From Anthoceros angustus (lineage: Eukaryota; Streptophyta; Anthocerotopsida; Anthocerotales; Anthocerotaceae), in NCBI GenBank assembly GCA_010909165.1, contig VJWM01000019.1:372001-436000 (forward strand): 64,000 nucleotides of DNA. The letters run 5' to 3'. Below, in pieces: positions 24,349 to 34,465 of this stretch. How positions within the stretch are numbered: position 1 is the first letter of the stretch; each line of letters starts with the position of its first letter. The position numbers were made by a program, and so were the translations under genes. The notes beneath the pieces were generated by a model, which saw only the letters and a list, made by a program, of their open reading frames with translations, did no database searches and was not told where the DNA came from.

Positions 24349-26067
24349 CTCCCTCTCCCTCTCCCTCCCCTGCCCACCACCGGAATCGGCACCAGTCCGT
24401 GACACAACTTCCTGCAGCGCCACTCCACCAATCCGCGAGGCAGCCCGGGCTTCTTCTCCTTCACCGAATGGCATCAGACGGCGGAGCAAGCCGTGGTTGT
24501 AGAAAGCCCCGCTCTTTACAAGAGACACGGACACGCAACCTGGCAAATTCCCTCTGCTCTCCTCTCCTCTTCTCTACTCTCCCTTTCCTCCCTTCCCTGC
24601 ACCTTCCTACAGCGGCAACAACCTGCACATGAGGAGACAGCTGACCGAATCCTAATCTGCGACGTGAGCGGCAACGAGGGGAGGTGGTGGGTGATTGTGC
24701 GGACAAGGGGACGGTGGGTTAGGCGGCCTCTGGCTCCTTCTGGGCCTGGATCTGAGGCGGACGGGGCGGGGAGGGGCGGAGCGGGGGCGGCAGGCTAACA
24801 CACGGCAACTCTACCACCGACTACGACCCAAACCCAAACCCAAACCGTGGAGAGGAGGCAGACGAAACACGCGGGCCTCGAGTTATATATGCCTGGGAAA
24901 GCGGGTTGCCGTGCCAGATGCACTCACCCGGATACACCACCCGCGGATTGAATCCACAGTCCGTGAATCTTTCATGCCCTCCAAAGGCCCGCTGGTGCAA
25001 GCGGGTGTCAGCCGCGTCTGCAGTGCACTGCTTGCCAGAGCTGGCAAAGGATTCCAGATTCTGAGAAGCTTTTCCCCTGCAGTACAGTACATGGTTCTTT
25101 CCTCTCGGTTTTATTAGGGCCGGACATGTGCGACCTTTGCAGAATTGGACGAGCGTTGTTGTTGCAGCAACAGAGCAACGGAATGTTCTATAACCCTAAC
25201 TACACACTCCCACTCCCTCCTTGCACAAGAGATTTCCTGCCAGTTAGACTGTTGGGCTGTAGCAGAATCTGCGTGGAGGTGGGATTCACCTTGCTGCCTC
25301 CTGGAGGAGGTCAGATCCAGGTGTGCCTCGCACCTTAAAAGAAGCCTTCCACTATCCGCTATCGACTGGCCTTGGGAGTCGGACAGGGAAAGCTTTGCGA
25401 GGAGCTCCACCAGGCAGTACAGACAACTTTCACTTTCGCCTGGACCGCTGGAAGGCTCACGGAAGCATCACAACATCTCTACAAACAATTTTTCACGATG
25501 TACCTGCTGGCCAATGGCCATGGTGCCAGTGCCGCCCGCAACTGTGACGCACAGGCTTGTGGCGGGAAGTCGACACCGCCTCTCGCGATCCAACAGGGCC
25601 GCCTGCAACTGCAGACACGGCATGGGACCACTTTTGCAGCCACATGACACGCGCGCTTCGGACAAACATGTAAACGAGAAATCAAGGACATGACTGCTGT
25701 GGACCTCACTGCGGACCCTGGAGGCTCTCGGGCCGCAAGATGATGCGTGAAAGCAGCCGTCACAGAGACCCACTTCACGCTGGCGTAACGCGTTCATTGG
25801 GAGCCAGCAGCCAATGCGGCGGCGACCAGGTAGCCACGAGCTGGCGACTCGGCGTGACTATCGCTGTGCCCTTTGCACTCCTCGCTCCAATAGCTTGCAA
25901 GGGCTGTTCCAACACATAGTACACGGTCATAAACGCGTATCCACACGAGTTAGACGATGGAGTGAAGAGTCATGCAATGGCTATCTAAGCACACGGGCCC
26001 TAAGTCATTCTACGTCACCTTGATATTTTTGTACTAATAATCTAGATTGGTAGGTTCTCAAGAAATT
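24349..26067. other. Intergenic: transporter 5' region and GC-rich spacer
   Basis: The first few hundred bases are the likely promoter and 5' leader of the transporter gene, with CT-rich and CCCAAA tracts (about 24340-24850). Beyond that, a 182-codon (+) frame at 25145-25693 and several overlapping frames exist, but none shows a recognisable domain or plausible splice structure. I see nothing firm here. Confidence 0.45.
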
Positions 26068-26290
26068 GAATGTAGAAGAAGAAGAAGAATTCTATTTAAG
26101 TCCACTAAGGACGGATTTCTATCATGGGACTTGTACTTAACAACTTGTACCATGGTGTGCCTAAGCTACTTGCACCAAGGGCATCCACTCCCTTCAGGCA
26201 CCCCATCTAAGTACCGATCTAAGTTTAGGATGCTTAATCACGGTTCTTACATACAAAGGTGTGTCCATTTGGCCTAAGCCATTTGGACAT
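26068..26290. repeat. Dispersed repeat, copy 1 of 3
   Basis: A segment of about 220 bp starting with an AAGAAGAAGAA run and containing AAGTCCACTAAGGACGGATT, ATGGTGTGCCTAAGCTACTT, GCACCAAGGGCATCCACTCC and GGCCTAAGCCATTTGGACA. Near-identical copies occur at 45089-45310 and 47162-47370, where they open the large duplicated units. This copy stands alone, so the element can exist outside that block. Confidence 0.85.
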
Positions 26291-28199
26291 ATAGCATATA
26301 CTTCATGGAGCCAAATGAACAATTCTGTCGCTGATAAAAGCTTCAAGTGTGTTACTAATTTTTATCACAAGGATTCCAAGAGTTGGAATTCTTTACCTCC
26401 ACCCATTGTATTGTACGTTTAATACTATAATGACTTCCATCTTGGAGCGTTTCATTCAGATGTTACCTGTTCGTTTATTGCTTTCACTCACAATGGATTG
26501 GTAGATTTGTAGATTGCATAAAGTAATTACGACCAAGTCCAATTTCTGCCTGACTGCGACTCGGGATGTGTGATGTTGATCCTTGTTATTTTGAACTGAC
26601 AGATGTACTAACTTGTGCACCAGAAGCCCAATTAGTGCTCGTCTAACTCGGAACCCGTAGACCCAAATATTTCGCATCAGCTTTTAAGCAATAGAGTATG
26701 CATCAGATTGTAGAGTTTCTGCTATGTTTTATCCGTAGCATATGTACTAACTAACTAAGTGCACAACAAGCCCAAACTTTTTTATGTGTGTTTGTCTTAT
26801 TGATTGGTTGGTTTGCCTACTGACATATTGGTTGTAAGGCTTGGTGACACATTGGTTGTAAGTCTTGCTAATACATTGGTTATAAAGGTTGTTGCATGGA
26901 TTTGTTGTAAAGTTTATTAGCACAATGTGTGCGGCTTGTGTAGATATTGGTGTTCATATGGACCAGAAGATTTTCGAGTGATAACTATACTTAAAGACTA
27001 GATGTATGGCCAGTAAAATTGTAATTAAGCAATCACTCTCATAACCTGAAAGTGGCTCAAATCCTTATTCACTAAGAATCACATGTGGATTGTGTGAGTG
27101 ATATCTAACATAGTCCTCAGGATGATGGACATCCCAACTTGTCTAGGCCTCCTTGGCTCTCGAACTGGTGGTTGCTCAATTGGAAGAAGATGAACCTATA
27201 CAACTAGGCTATGTACCGCTACGCATTATTGTTCAGGATTATGATGCAGGCTCACATGTTTATAGAGGGTGTGTCACTTGTTTCATAAGTATCTTCCTAA
27301 GTGGGTGGTGCAACAAGTGTAAGGAAGTTGCAAGTGGACAGCTGCAATATCGTTTACGACTATTACACGGACATGACCACACCTTGTTATGAAATAGTGA
27401 AAAAACATGCAGGCAATCCTTTGCTGTTGGCTGGGGCTCTTGTGATGTGCTCGTGCTTGTCTACAGTGGTAACCATAGTGATAGTGTCCCTCCCAACTAC
27501 CTCCCTTGCACCATTTCTCTAGTACTTTGCCTTGCAGGCATTGCACTGTGCTGGTTTTTGTAAGTGCCCACACTATTTGATCAAAGTACGTATCACGTCT
27601 CTCCAGTGCAAGCGTTTTTTTTTCTTCCTCGTAATCAGAAAAAATGTTGAACGTACGTACATCCATGTATCTAGCAAGGAACAATCAAAACTACCGACGA
27701 TATACCAATGCGACATATCTCAATGGCACATACTGTGCCACATGTGTGTTTATTCTCCTAGCTGCAAGTTCTATGAAAGTCAACTGCTTCTTTTTGGTTG
27801 GAAGCTTCCAATTGCTCTTAAATTCCCAAAACGCAAGATTCCTTTTCAAGCTGTTGTCAGAATTGGTGGGATCAGCCAAGACAAACAGTGTCAACAGCAT
27901 GATCTTCCCTTCTGCCTCCGCTCCCAGACCCTCTAGTTGCCTGATAATTTTTGGAATAATTTACTTGTTGCATGTTGTTGCAGAAAAGGCCACTTCTGTA
28001 ACACGGCTGTCAAATGTTGGCACAAAGTTCCCATGTTTGGAGTCGCATCCATTAATTTGCCTGCTGCCTGTGTGGTTGACTCTTTAAGAGTAAGCAAGAA
28101 GGTAGTTGCACCATGGCTTACGGCCGCTACCCCTTTGTCATGAGAGAGATAATTCTCCCACAAGTTCGTGCCTGCATCTTGATTAATCGGCATACAAGC
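26291..28199. other. AT-rich spacer without supported genes
   Basis: Open frames are short and unrelated to known families. A short TACATTGGTTGTAAG-like motif recurs about three times at 26825-26890. No splice-consistent gene model could be built. Confidence 0.5.
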
Positions 28200-30335
28200 A
28201 TAAGGTCGTCAAAATTGTGTTTGAGCCTGTGCAACCTCGGAGTACCTAGCAAGTAACTTGTGAGTGGCTCTACTTTGTCCATTACCATCATGACCTTCTG
28301 AAGCTTCTAATTAACAATGCACCTTTGAATCAACACAGCACCTTCAACAAGCCTTTGAATCAACAGGTGTTGATTCAACGGTGCATTGTTAATCAACAAG
28401 TACTTGCACATAAAGCCTCTTGTCCCTTGCTTACATGTGCAATAACCCAAGGCAATCCAGCACCACTGACTGTATAGGAGCACACTCTTCCACGGTCCTG
28501 ACTTTGCACATATACAAGGTTAAGAGATGTTGTGGTCAGCAAGAACACATCACTATCTGCGGTGGCTCATTACTTTCTGGAAGGCGCTCTACACTATTTT
28601 CTCTTGCTTCGAGTTTTTGATCATGCCAACTGCTTTACATTGTGACACATACCAGAAATGTCTATTCACCTCCTCAAACAAAATGTGCAGGAGTCAATCT
28701 AAATGACAGTTACAAAGGGTTTTTTTGGAAAGTAAGCATCTATACTTCATATGCTTGTGGTATGCCTCAATGGATGAGTTGCAATCCTGCCCTGCATGTG
28801 GCACTATACGCATAGCTTTAATCCACTAATGCATGTTAGAGCCCCATTGATCCTTAAAATACCTGACAAAACTACCAGCCAGCTCAGAAAGGTATCATAG
28901 AAGTGTTTCAACCTTTCTTGCAAGCTCGATTCACATCGACGCTGTCATCAAGGGCCATATGCATAATGTCGCCCAGCGACTTCATGATGGCAGGTCTTGT
29001 GTGGGGTTCCTTTACCTTTTTTAGCAATTGCCGTAACTAGGCTCTGCTAACATGCCACAAGCATAAAAAGACTTTACACAGATGTTCCAAACATAGTTTG
29101 AATGACATTAATTTCTGCCAAAAAATCATATATTAGAAAAGCAGTAGCCTGCCATTCAGACTTTTGTAGTACCATCTTTCCACGCAAGCAATGCAACCAT
29201 TGTGAAATGTCATGTGTTGTGGCCTTACTTGTGATGACCCAAAGTGCAAGAATGCTATTGAAGTGGTCATCGAAAACCAAAAGTGTAAAGAGGTGGAACT
29301 TTCATTTGTTGGTGCCAAATGTGGCATCTATAGCAATGATCGAGTTGTGACCCTAATGAAGCATTGTCTACATTTGAAAATCACTCTGGATGCCTAGCAT
29401 GAAGTCTGTGGCATGGTTCTCTATTCCAGGCAGTGGGTAGAACACTTCGGATCTATGGATATCCATCCATAACTTGACACTCACTTCATCTGTTGCATGG
29501 AAACGCCACACCCTGGCATAAAGTTCAGCTTGTAAATTCCTAATGTCGCTTGGAAGGAGAAAATCATCCCTCTCAAGGACTGCTTGTGGATTACAATGCT
29601 TCTGTAGGAAAACATCAGACTCATGATCTTTTAAGATCTGAAAGGCTGTTGTCTTACACAACAACTTGTACTTCACTTATTCCTTCTTTGCAGCAGATAA
29701 GTAAGGAGCGAGGGTGTAGTTTGGACCTGAGTTGCTAGCAAGCAAACCATGACAATATTGCCCTGTCGAATCGATGTGATGCCTTTCATGTAATCTTAGT
29801 TCAGCCACATCAAGGAACATTTCAAGCTAGCTCACGAACACCAGAAATTGGCACCCACGCTTCTTACTCCCCACACACTATCTTAGAGTGCCTCCTGCCA
29901 ACGCCTGTCTTTGGCTTGTTAGTGAGATCAACACTAGCTTCTGATTCAATAGAACTGTACTACCGGTAACCATAAGCACAACTGAACTTCATGTAATGGC
30001 AAGGAGTGGTAGGAGAGATGGCATTTTGCCTAATGCTTGACCTTGTCCACACATTCACCCTCACCAACTTTGTTGGAAAGAATTTTGATGACTCCTCACC
30101 AACAATGAAATCTTAATGTCTACACCAAAGAATGTAACAAAGTTTGACGGGACTGACTTTCTTCCGAACTGTGTGCACAACATCTTGCAATTCCAGGGTT
30201 TCCTTTGAGAAGGGACCCGGACAGGAAGTCTGAACAATAAAAGGGCACACTTGGGGCCGAACGAGATCAGGTGCAATTGTACTCTAGATTGTGTGGGACG
30301 CTTATGGTCATCACAGGCCGTGCCCAAGCTCAACT
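28200..30335 (-). mobile_element. Decayed Mutator-like (MULE) transposase remnant A
   Basis: Several minus-strand frames in the correct order for a plant MULE transposase. From right to left: an N-terminal stretch ending FMLGIQSDFQ (about 29370-29676), IAIDATFGTNK with a stop soon after (29311-29336), LLVFDDHFNSILALWVITS with TTHDISQWLHCLR (about 29100-29290), HAGQDCNSSIEAYHKHM with DWLLHILFEEVNRHFWY further left (about 28640-28800), and a SWIM-like zinc finger CTCKQGTRGFMCKY (about 28400-28450). Stops and frame shifts break it throughout. The SWIM finger has Tyr where the last His ligand should be. Terminal inverted repeats were not found, so the element edges are unknown. It is inactive. 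Confidence 0.75.
28311..28394. repeat. Inverted repeat able to form a hairpin
   Basis: The left arm AATTAACAATGCACC..TTGAATCAACA and the right arm TGTTGATTCAA..GGTGCATTGTTAAT are complementary over about 28 bases each, separated by a short loop that repeats TTTGAATCAACA. It lies just beyond the SWIM finger of MULE remnant A. As RNA it would fold into a stable stem. Confidence 0.8.
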
Positions 30336-31383
30336 TTTGGAAGGAAGTTGTGGCGTTTCCTCTTTCAAAATTTCCAGGAGTAGAGATATGATAATAAAGA
30401 CGGGATCCGAGGTTTCTGTCAGGAATACAGTCGATTACGGTGAATACAGTGATACTGGACGAGATGGATTACAGTGGCACAGGAGGAGCCTTGGCTCCCA
30501 TAATCGGAGCTCTGACGGGAGATGGTAGACATGTCACGGTGAACGGAAAGGCCGTGTGGAAGGTGGCATGGCCGTTGCGGCAAAGAGGAGCATGGTGCGA
30601 ACAATGGCATGACTCTAGTGGGTGTGATATGGTGGTTATGTGGAGCTAGTGCTTCGGGTTCCGTGTCCGCATTAACTTAGTAGTGACTAATAGCGCCTGC
30701 GAAAGATAGCTAGTTGCTTCAAACAAGTATGGAGGCCAACATACATGTTATATTGTGCCTTTGGCATGGTAGGAAGGCATGACGAGATCTATTGAAGAAG
30801 GTCACATGTTAAAGAAGAAAATATTGGCTCTTACATAAATCAGGTATGTGGAAGAGCACAATGCGGTAGTTGATATATCTATTCGACAAAAAGGAATAAT
30901 GTTTTACTTTCACCTAATAATATAGATATTATTCTGGTCCATGTCAAAATTCTTGATAATTCTATAGTTATGAATTATATTTGGAATATTATTTTCAAAT
31001 TTTAATTTTAAAACTTAATTCTACTTAGCACAGGTATACTCTAGTATGGATATGATGTTGTTAGATTTCTACAATGAGTGTGAAATGGAAGTCAGAGTTT
31101 TTCCACAAGGAGTCAGCATTTGTGGAGTATTTTAATAAGCAGGGGAGAGTGACTCCGTAGGTTATTTGCCCATGGTCCCTTGTGTTGTGTCTCTTGTTTG
31201 GCAAAGAGGTTCAAAGGTTCTTGCTGCCTTCTTCCGTGTGATCACCACCATCATCCTTGGTCCCTGCAATAAGCTTATCCCCGCCATCGTCCTTCGTCCC
31301 TGCGAGAAACTTGCCCCTACAAGCTTCTTACGAAGCAAATAACAAAGTAGAGGTCTTACGAATCAAAGAACAAATTAGGCGAG
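30336..31383. other. Spacer without supported genes
   Basis: Nothing recognisable was found. The part from about 30880 to 31060 is very AT-rich. A short duplication (CCATCATCCTTGGTCCCTGC / CCATCGTCCTTCGTCCCTGC) occurs near 31250-31300. Confidence 0.5.
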
Positions 31384-31640
31384 GCTCATGTTTCCTCACC
31401 ACTTTTGATCCTCGAAAAATTTTGGACAGGCTTTGCGAGCAAGGCACATGTTTCCACACCACACTGTTGATCCTCGAAAAATTCTGGACAGACTTTCCAA
31501 GCAAGGCTCATGTTTCCACACCACGCTGTTGATCCTCGAAAAATTCTGGACAGACTTTCCAAGCAAGACTCATGTTTCCACACCACTGCTGATGCTTAGT
31601 AAATTTTGGACAGGCATTGCGAGGCTCATGACAAAAGCAT
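31384..31640. repeat. Tandem repeat of about 67 bp, 3-4 copies
   Basis: Head-to-tail units with GATCCTCGAAAAATTCTGGA, CAGACTTTCCAAGCAAGGC and TCATGTTTCCACACCAC. The two central copies are nearly identical and the outer ones more diverged. Open frames across it on both strands are repeat artefacts. Confidence 0.9.
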
Positions 31641-31837
31641 CTGATGTGTAGTCGAGTCGAGCGGGACTTGAACTAGGGTGAACGTCAACCAGGACTGATT
31701 TGGAGTCTTTAGTCGACAAGTAGCAGGTTCCCACATGCAGGGCAGTAGGATGATAGTAAACCACGTCATGCTGACAGATCAATGAAGGCTAGGGCAGGTC
31801 CTGCTATGTATCACCGTGTTGATTGGCTCTCAGTTCC

Positions 31838-31897
31838 GTGTGGAGTAGAGCCGAGACCTGGCTTGCCAACGTCTCTACCACTGAGCTATGCCTCCAC
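31838..31897 (-). other. tRNA-like sequence, probably a tRNA-derived relic
   Basis: On the minus strand the sequence runs GTGGAGGCA, then TAGCTCAGTGGTAGAG, which matches a Pol III A box with a D-arm, and ends with CTACTCCAC, able to pair with the 5' end as an acceptor-like stem. It is only about 58 bases long, lacks a clear anticodon arm, and its B-box-like part (GGTCTCGGCTC) is poor. A better B-box-like string (GTTCAAGTCCCGC) lies about 190 bp further along. It could be a tRNA pseudogene or a SINE head. It is not a functional tRNA. Confidence 0.4.
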
Positions 31898-32404
31898 AGA
31901 TGCACCACTTAGCTCTCAAAATTTTTATACATGAAGCAGCCGACATTGTCCAAGCTATCATGTGCTTGTTCTCTAATTTGCACACGGAGCTGCTTCCCGT
32001 CTCCAACGCTGGGAGCCCACACTTGCAACTGAGTCGATAGAAAAAACTCTTGCACATGATCGCAGGAGGCACACGTATGTCATATTCTTCTAGCATGGCA
32101 CTGAGAGACGAAGGGCTTCCTGCCCCGTGCCCTGCTAGGAATATCCAGCTAACATAGCATCCACGTCCTTGTTGCCTAGTCCAGAAAACACTGTCTAAGC
32201 ATCATGCAAGCTGCCACGCTTTTACTTGTCGTCCCCCGTCCCGGGATGGCGGTGGAAGGGAAGACAGGGAGGGTGGGAGAAGCGCTTTCATAACGTCCAC
32301 GCCAACAAGGCGTGTAACCGCGCCACACGTTGCTCCCGCGGCCCACACGCCCACACACTCTGTTGGCATTCACAGATAGTATTTATGAACCCACAGTATT
32401 TCAC

Positions 32405-32670
32405 AGCCTGCGTCTCAATCTCCGAAGCAATCAATGCTTCAAGGCGGCGGGGCGTGGCATGCCATGTTTGCCCATCACGATGCTCTCTCATCGTGGTATA
32501 CTTTAAACGCAACACCATGTACAGGTCCATACAGGATGTTACTGCAGATTTTGCCCAGCACGGCACAACCCCAAGATACGCACCCACCACAACGAGGTTG
32601 TGATGTAAACCAACCATGCTTGATTTTAGAACCGTGCGCGAGTATGAACTGAGCGCGGTGTCTCAAACTA
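32405..32670 (+). repeat. Left terminal inverted repeat of MULE B
   Basis: About 266 bp, complementary to 36575-36844 at roughly nine positions in ten by eye. The outer end is AGCCTGCGTCTC and the inner end is GAGCGCGGTGTCTCAAAC. The most diverged part is a short stretch after GAATGCTTC (left copy AAGGCGGCGG, right copy different). Confidence 0.88.
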
Positions 32671-32689
32671 AAGACGGAAGGCAGGAGCG

Positions 32690-33175
32690 AGGGAGGACGC
32701 GAGGACGGGAGGAGGCGCGGGCGCGGGCGCGAGGCGGGGAGGGAGGGCGGCGGGAGGGGAGGAGGCGCGGGCGGGGAGGGAGGCGGCGGGCGGGCCACGG
32801 GAGGGCGGGGAGGCCGAGGGAGGGAGGCGGGTGGAGGGGTCGGGAGGCAGGCGGGGAGGCGCGGGGCGGAGGCGGGAGGGCGCGGGGAGGGCGCGGGAGG
32901 CAGGCGGGGGAGGCGGGCGGGGAGGCCGCGAGGCAGGCGGAAGGCCTTGGGAGGCAGGCGGGGGGCTGGGAGGCTGAGGCAGGCTGGGGGGAGGGAGGCA
33001 GGCGGGGAGGCCTTGGAGGCCGCGGGTGGGAGGCCTTGGAGGCCGGGAGGCCCAGGAGGCCAGGCGGGAGGCCATGGGGGCCTTGGGAGGCTGAGGCGGC
33101 CTTGGGAGGCGGGGAGGAGGCCAGGCGGCCTTGGGAGGCAGGCGGAGGATGGGGGATGTGGCGGGTTGGGACGCC
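32690..33175 (+). repeat. Extremely G-rich low-complexity tract inside MULE B
   Basis: Almost 500 bp built of GGCGGGAGG-, GCGGGGAGGC- and CTTGGGAGGC-like units. The plus strand is overwhelmingly G with hardly any T. Runs of three to five G occur every few bases, so many G-quadruplex combinations are possible. Long open frames in all six directions here (rich in Pro, Arg or Gly) are compositional artefacts. From left to right the units gain CTTGGGAGG and GGAGGCC, suggesting stepwise minisatellite growth. Confidence 0.9.
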
Positions 33176-33593
33176 GCGGTCGTCGATGGCTCTTCCGCCA
33201 CTCAAAATTCGATGAGTGATGTGTGATCGGCTCCATTCCGGTGGATGGCAAGTTCGGGGTCAAATGCAGATGGGTGATGAGCCGAGTATGGCAGCGATAA
33301 ACATTGCATCGCTAGTATGTGGGATGCTGCAGACGGATCACAGCGGAGGAAGTGTTTTGTAGGTTCATCTTTGCAGGGCCCCTAGAAATGATGCAGTAAA
33401 GTCGCTTGGAGGCGAGGCTCGTATAAGTCACAACCGGAAATGCACTTGGCCAGCCCCCACTATCTCGGTACTCGTGACCTCGGTAAACCGCCGGTTGGAG
33501 TCTTGATGTCTGTCACCAAAGTGAGGAGGACAACTAGCAAAGGCGGGGACATCGTGGATGGGACGTATTTTGAATCGAAGTGGTAGGAAATTG

Positions 33594-33680
33594 CCATACG
33601 AGCCTTCTAGCCATACGAGCCTTCTAGCCATACAAGAGCCTTCTAGCCATACAAGAGCCTTCTAGCCATACGGTAGCCTT
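33594..33680. repeat. 17-20 bp tandem repeat in MULE B
   Basis: Five copies of GCCTTCTAGCCATACAAGA or a version two bases shorter, head to tail. Confidence 0.9.
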
Positions 33681-33739
33681 CATTATTGTACTAATTTGTA
33701 AAACATCCTAGTAAAGAAGTCCAGCTATACAAGGTCGAA

Positions 33740-34005
33740 CAAAATAAATTCTAACAAATTCCTCGAACAAATTCCTCGAATAAATTCCTCGAATAAATTC
33801 AAATTCCTCGAATAAATTCCTCGAACAAATTCTCGAACAAATTCCTCGAATAAATTCCTCGACAAATTCCTCGAATAAATTCCTCAACAAATTCCTCGAA
33901 CAAATTCTCAGCCCTCGATTGCAAAATTTTCCCTCGATTGCAAAATTTTTCAGCCCTCGATTGCAAAATTTTTCAGCCCTCGATTGCAAAATTCTTCAGC
34001 CCTTA
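33740..34005. repeat. Two adjoining AT-rich minisatellites in MULE B
   Basis: From 33745 to about 33910 there are a dozen or so copies of AAATTCCTCGAA(C/T). From about 33910 to 34000 there are four copies of CCCTCGATTGCAAAATTTTTCAG or shortened versions. The repeated Phe-Glu peptide in minus-strand translation is an artefact of these. Confidence 0.9.
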
Positions 34006-34465
34006 GCCTAAAGGTGTCACAAAGTAATCACTTTTTCTTCTTGGTCTTGAGCGCTCTTCAATGCCCTTGAAACGCACTAACCGGTTGGTCCGTCATTGAA
34101 CAAACTCCTCTAATACCGGTTCATCGCTTGAGGCCTCGTCCACATGCAACTTCCCTAATACGATGTTGTGCTTGTTCCATTATTGCGCAGACCTCAAACA
34201 AAATAGCAGGCTTGGCTTCCACAATGCTTGGAATACCCATGCAGATTGCATCCAAGTCTCGACGCTTCACTTCAACTCCTCCAAGCTACAGGTTGATGGG
34301 AAGATGTGCGACAAGATTGCCAGACAGCCGTTGTATCCGAACATGATTATCATGTGATATCTCATTCTCCGAACAAGATTTAGGTCGTAATGTTCTTCCT
34401 TCTTCTTGTGCCCGAACATAAGATCCATTGGTACACCAAGCAAGGCGCAATAATCGGAAGTATGT

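Noticed and set aside
23321-24402. Long frames of 237 codons (-) and 272 codons (+) overlapping the transporter
   Set aside because: They are shadows of the GC-rich AVT6-like coding sequence in other frames. The transporter frame carries all conserved membrane motifs.
24825-24850. CCCAAA repeats considered as interstitial telomere
   Set aside because: Only about three copies and the wrong unit (the plant telomere is CCCTAAA). It is a short simple repeat.
32475-33263. Several 90-262 codon frames on both strands
   Set aside because: All are translations of the G-rich low-complexity tract in the MULE (Pro/Ser/Arg- or Gly/Arg-rich) and have no independent support.
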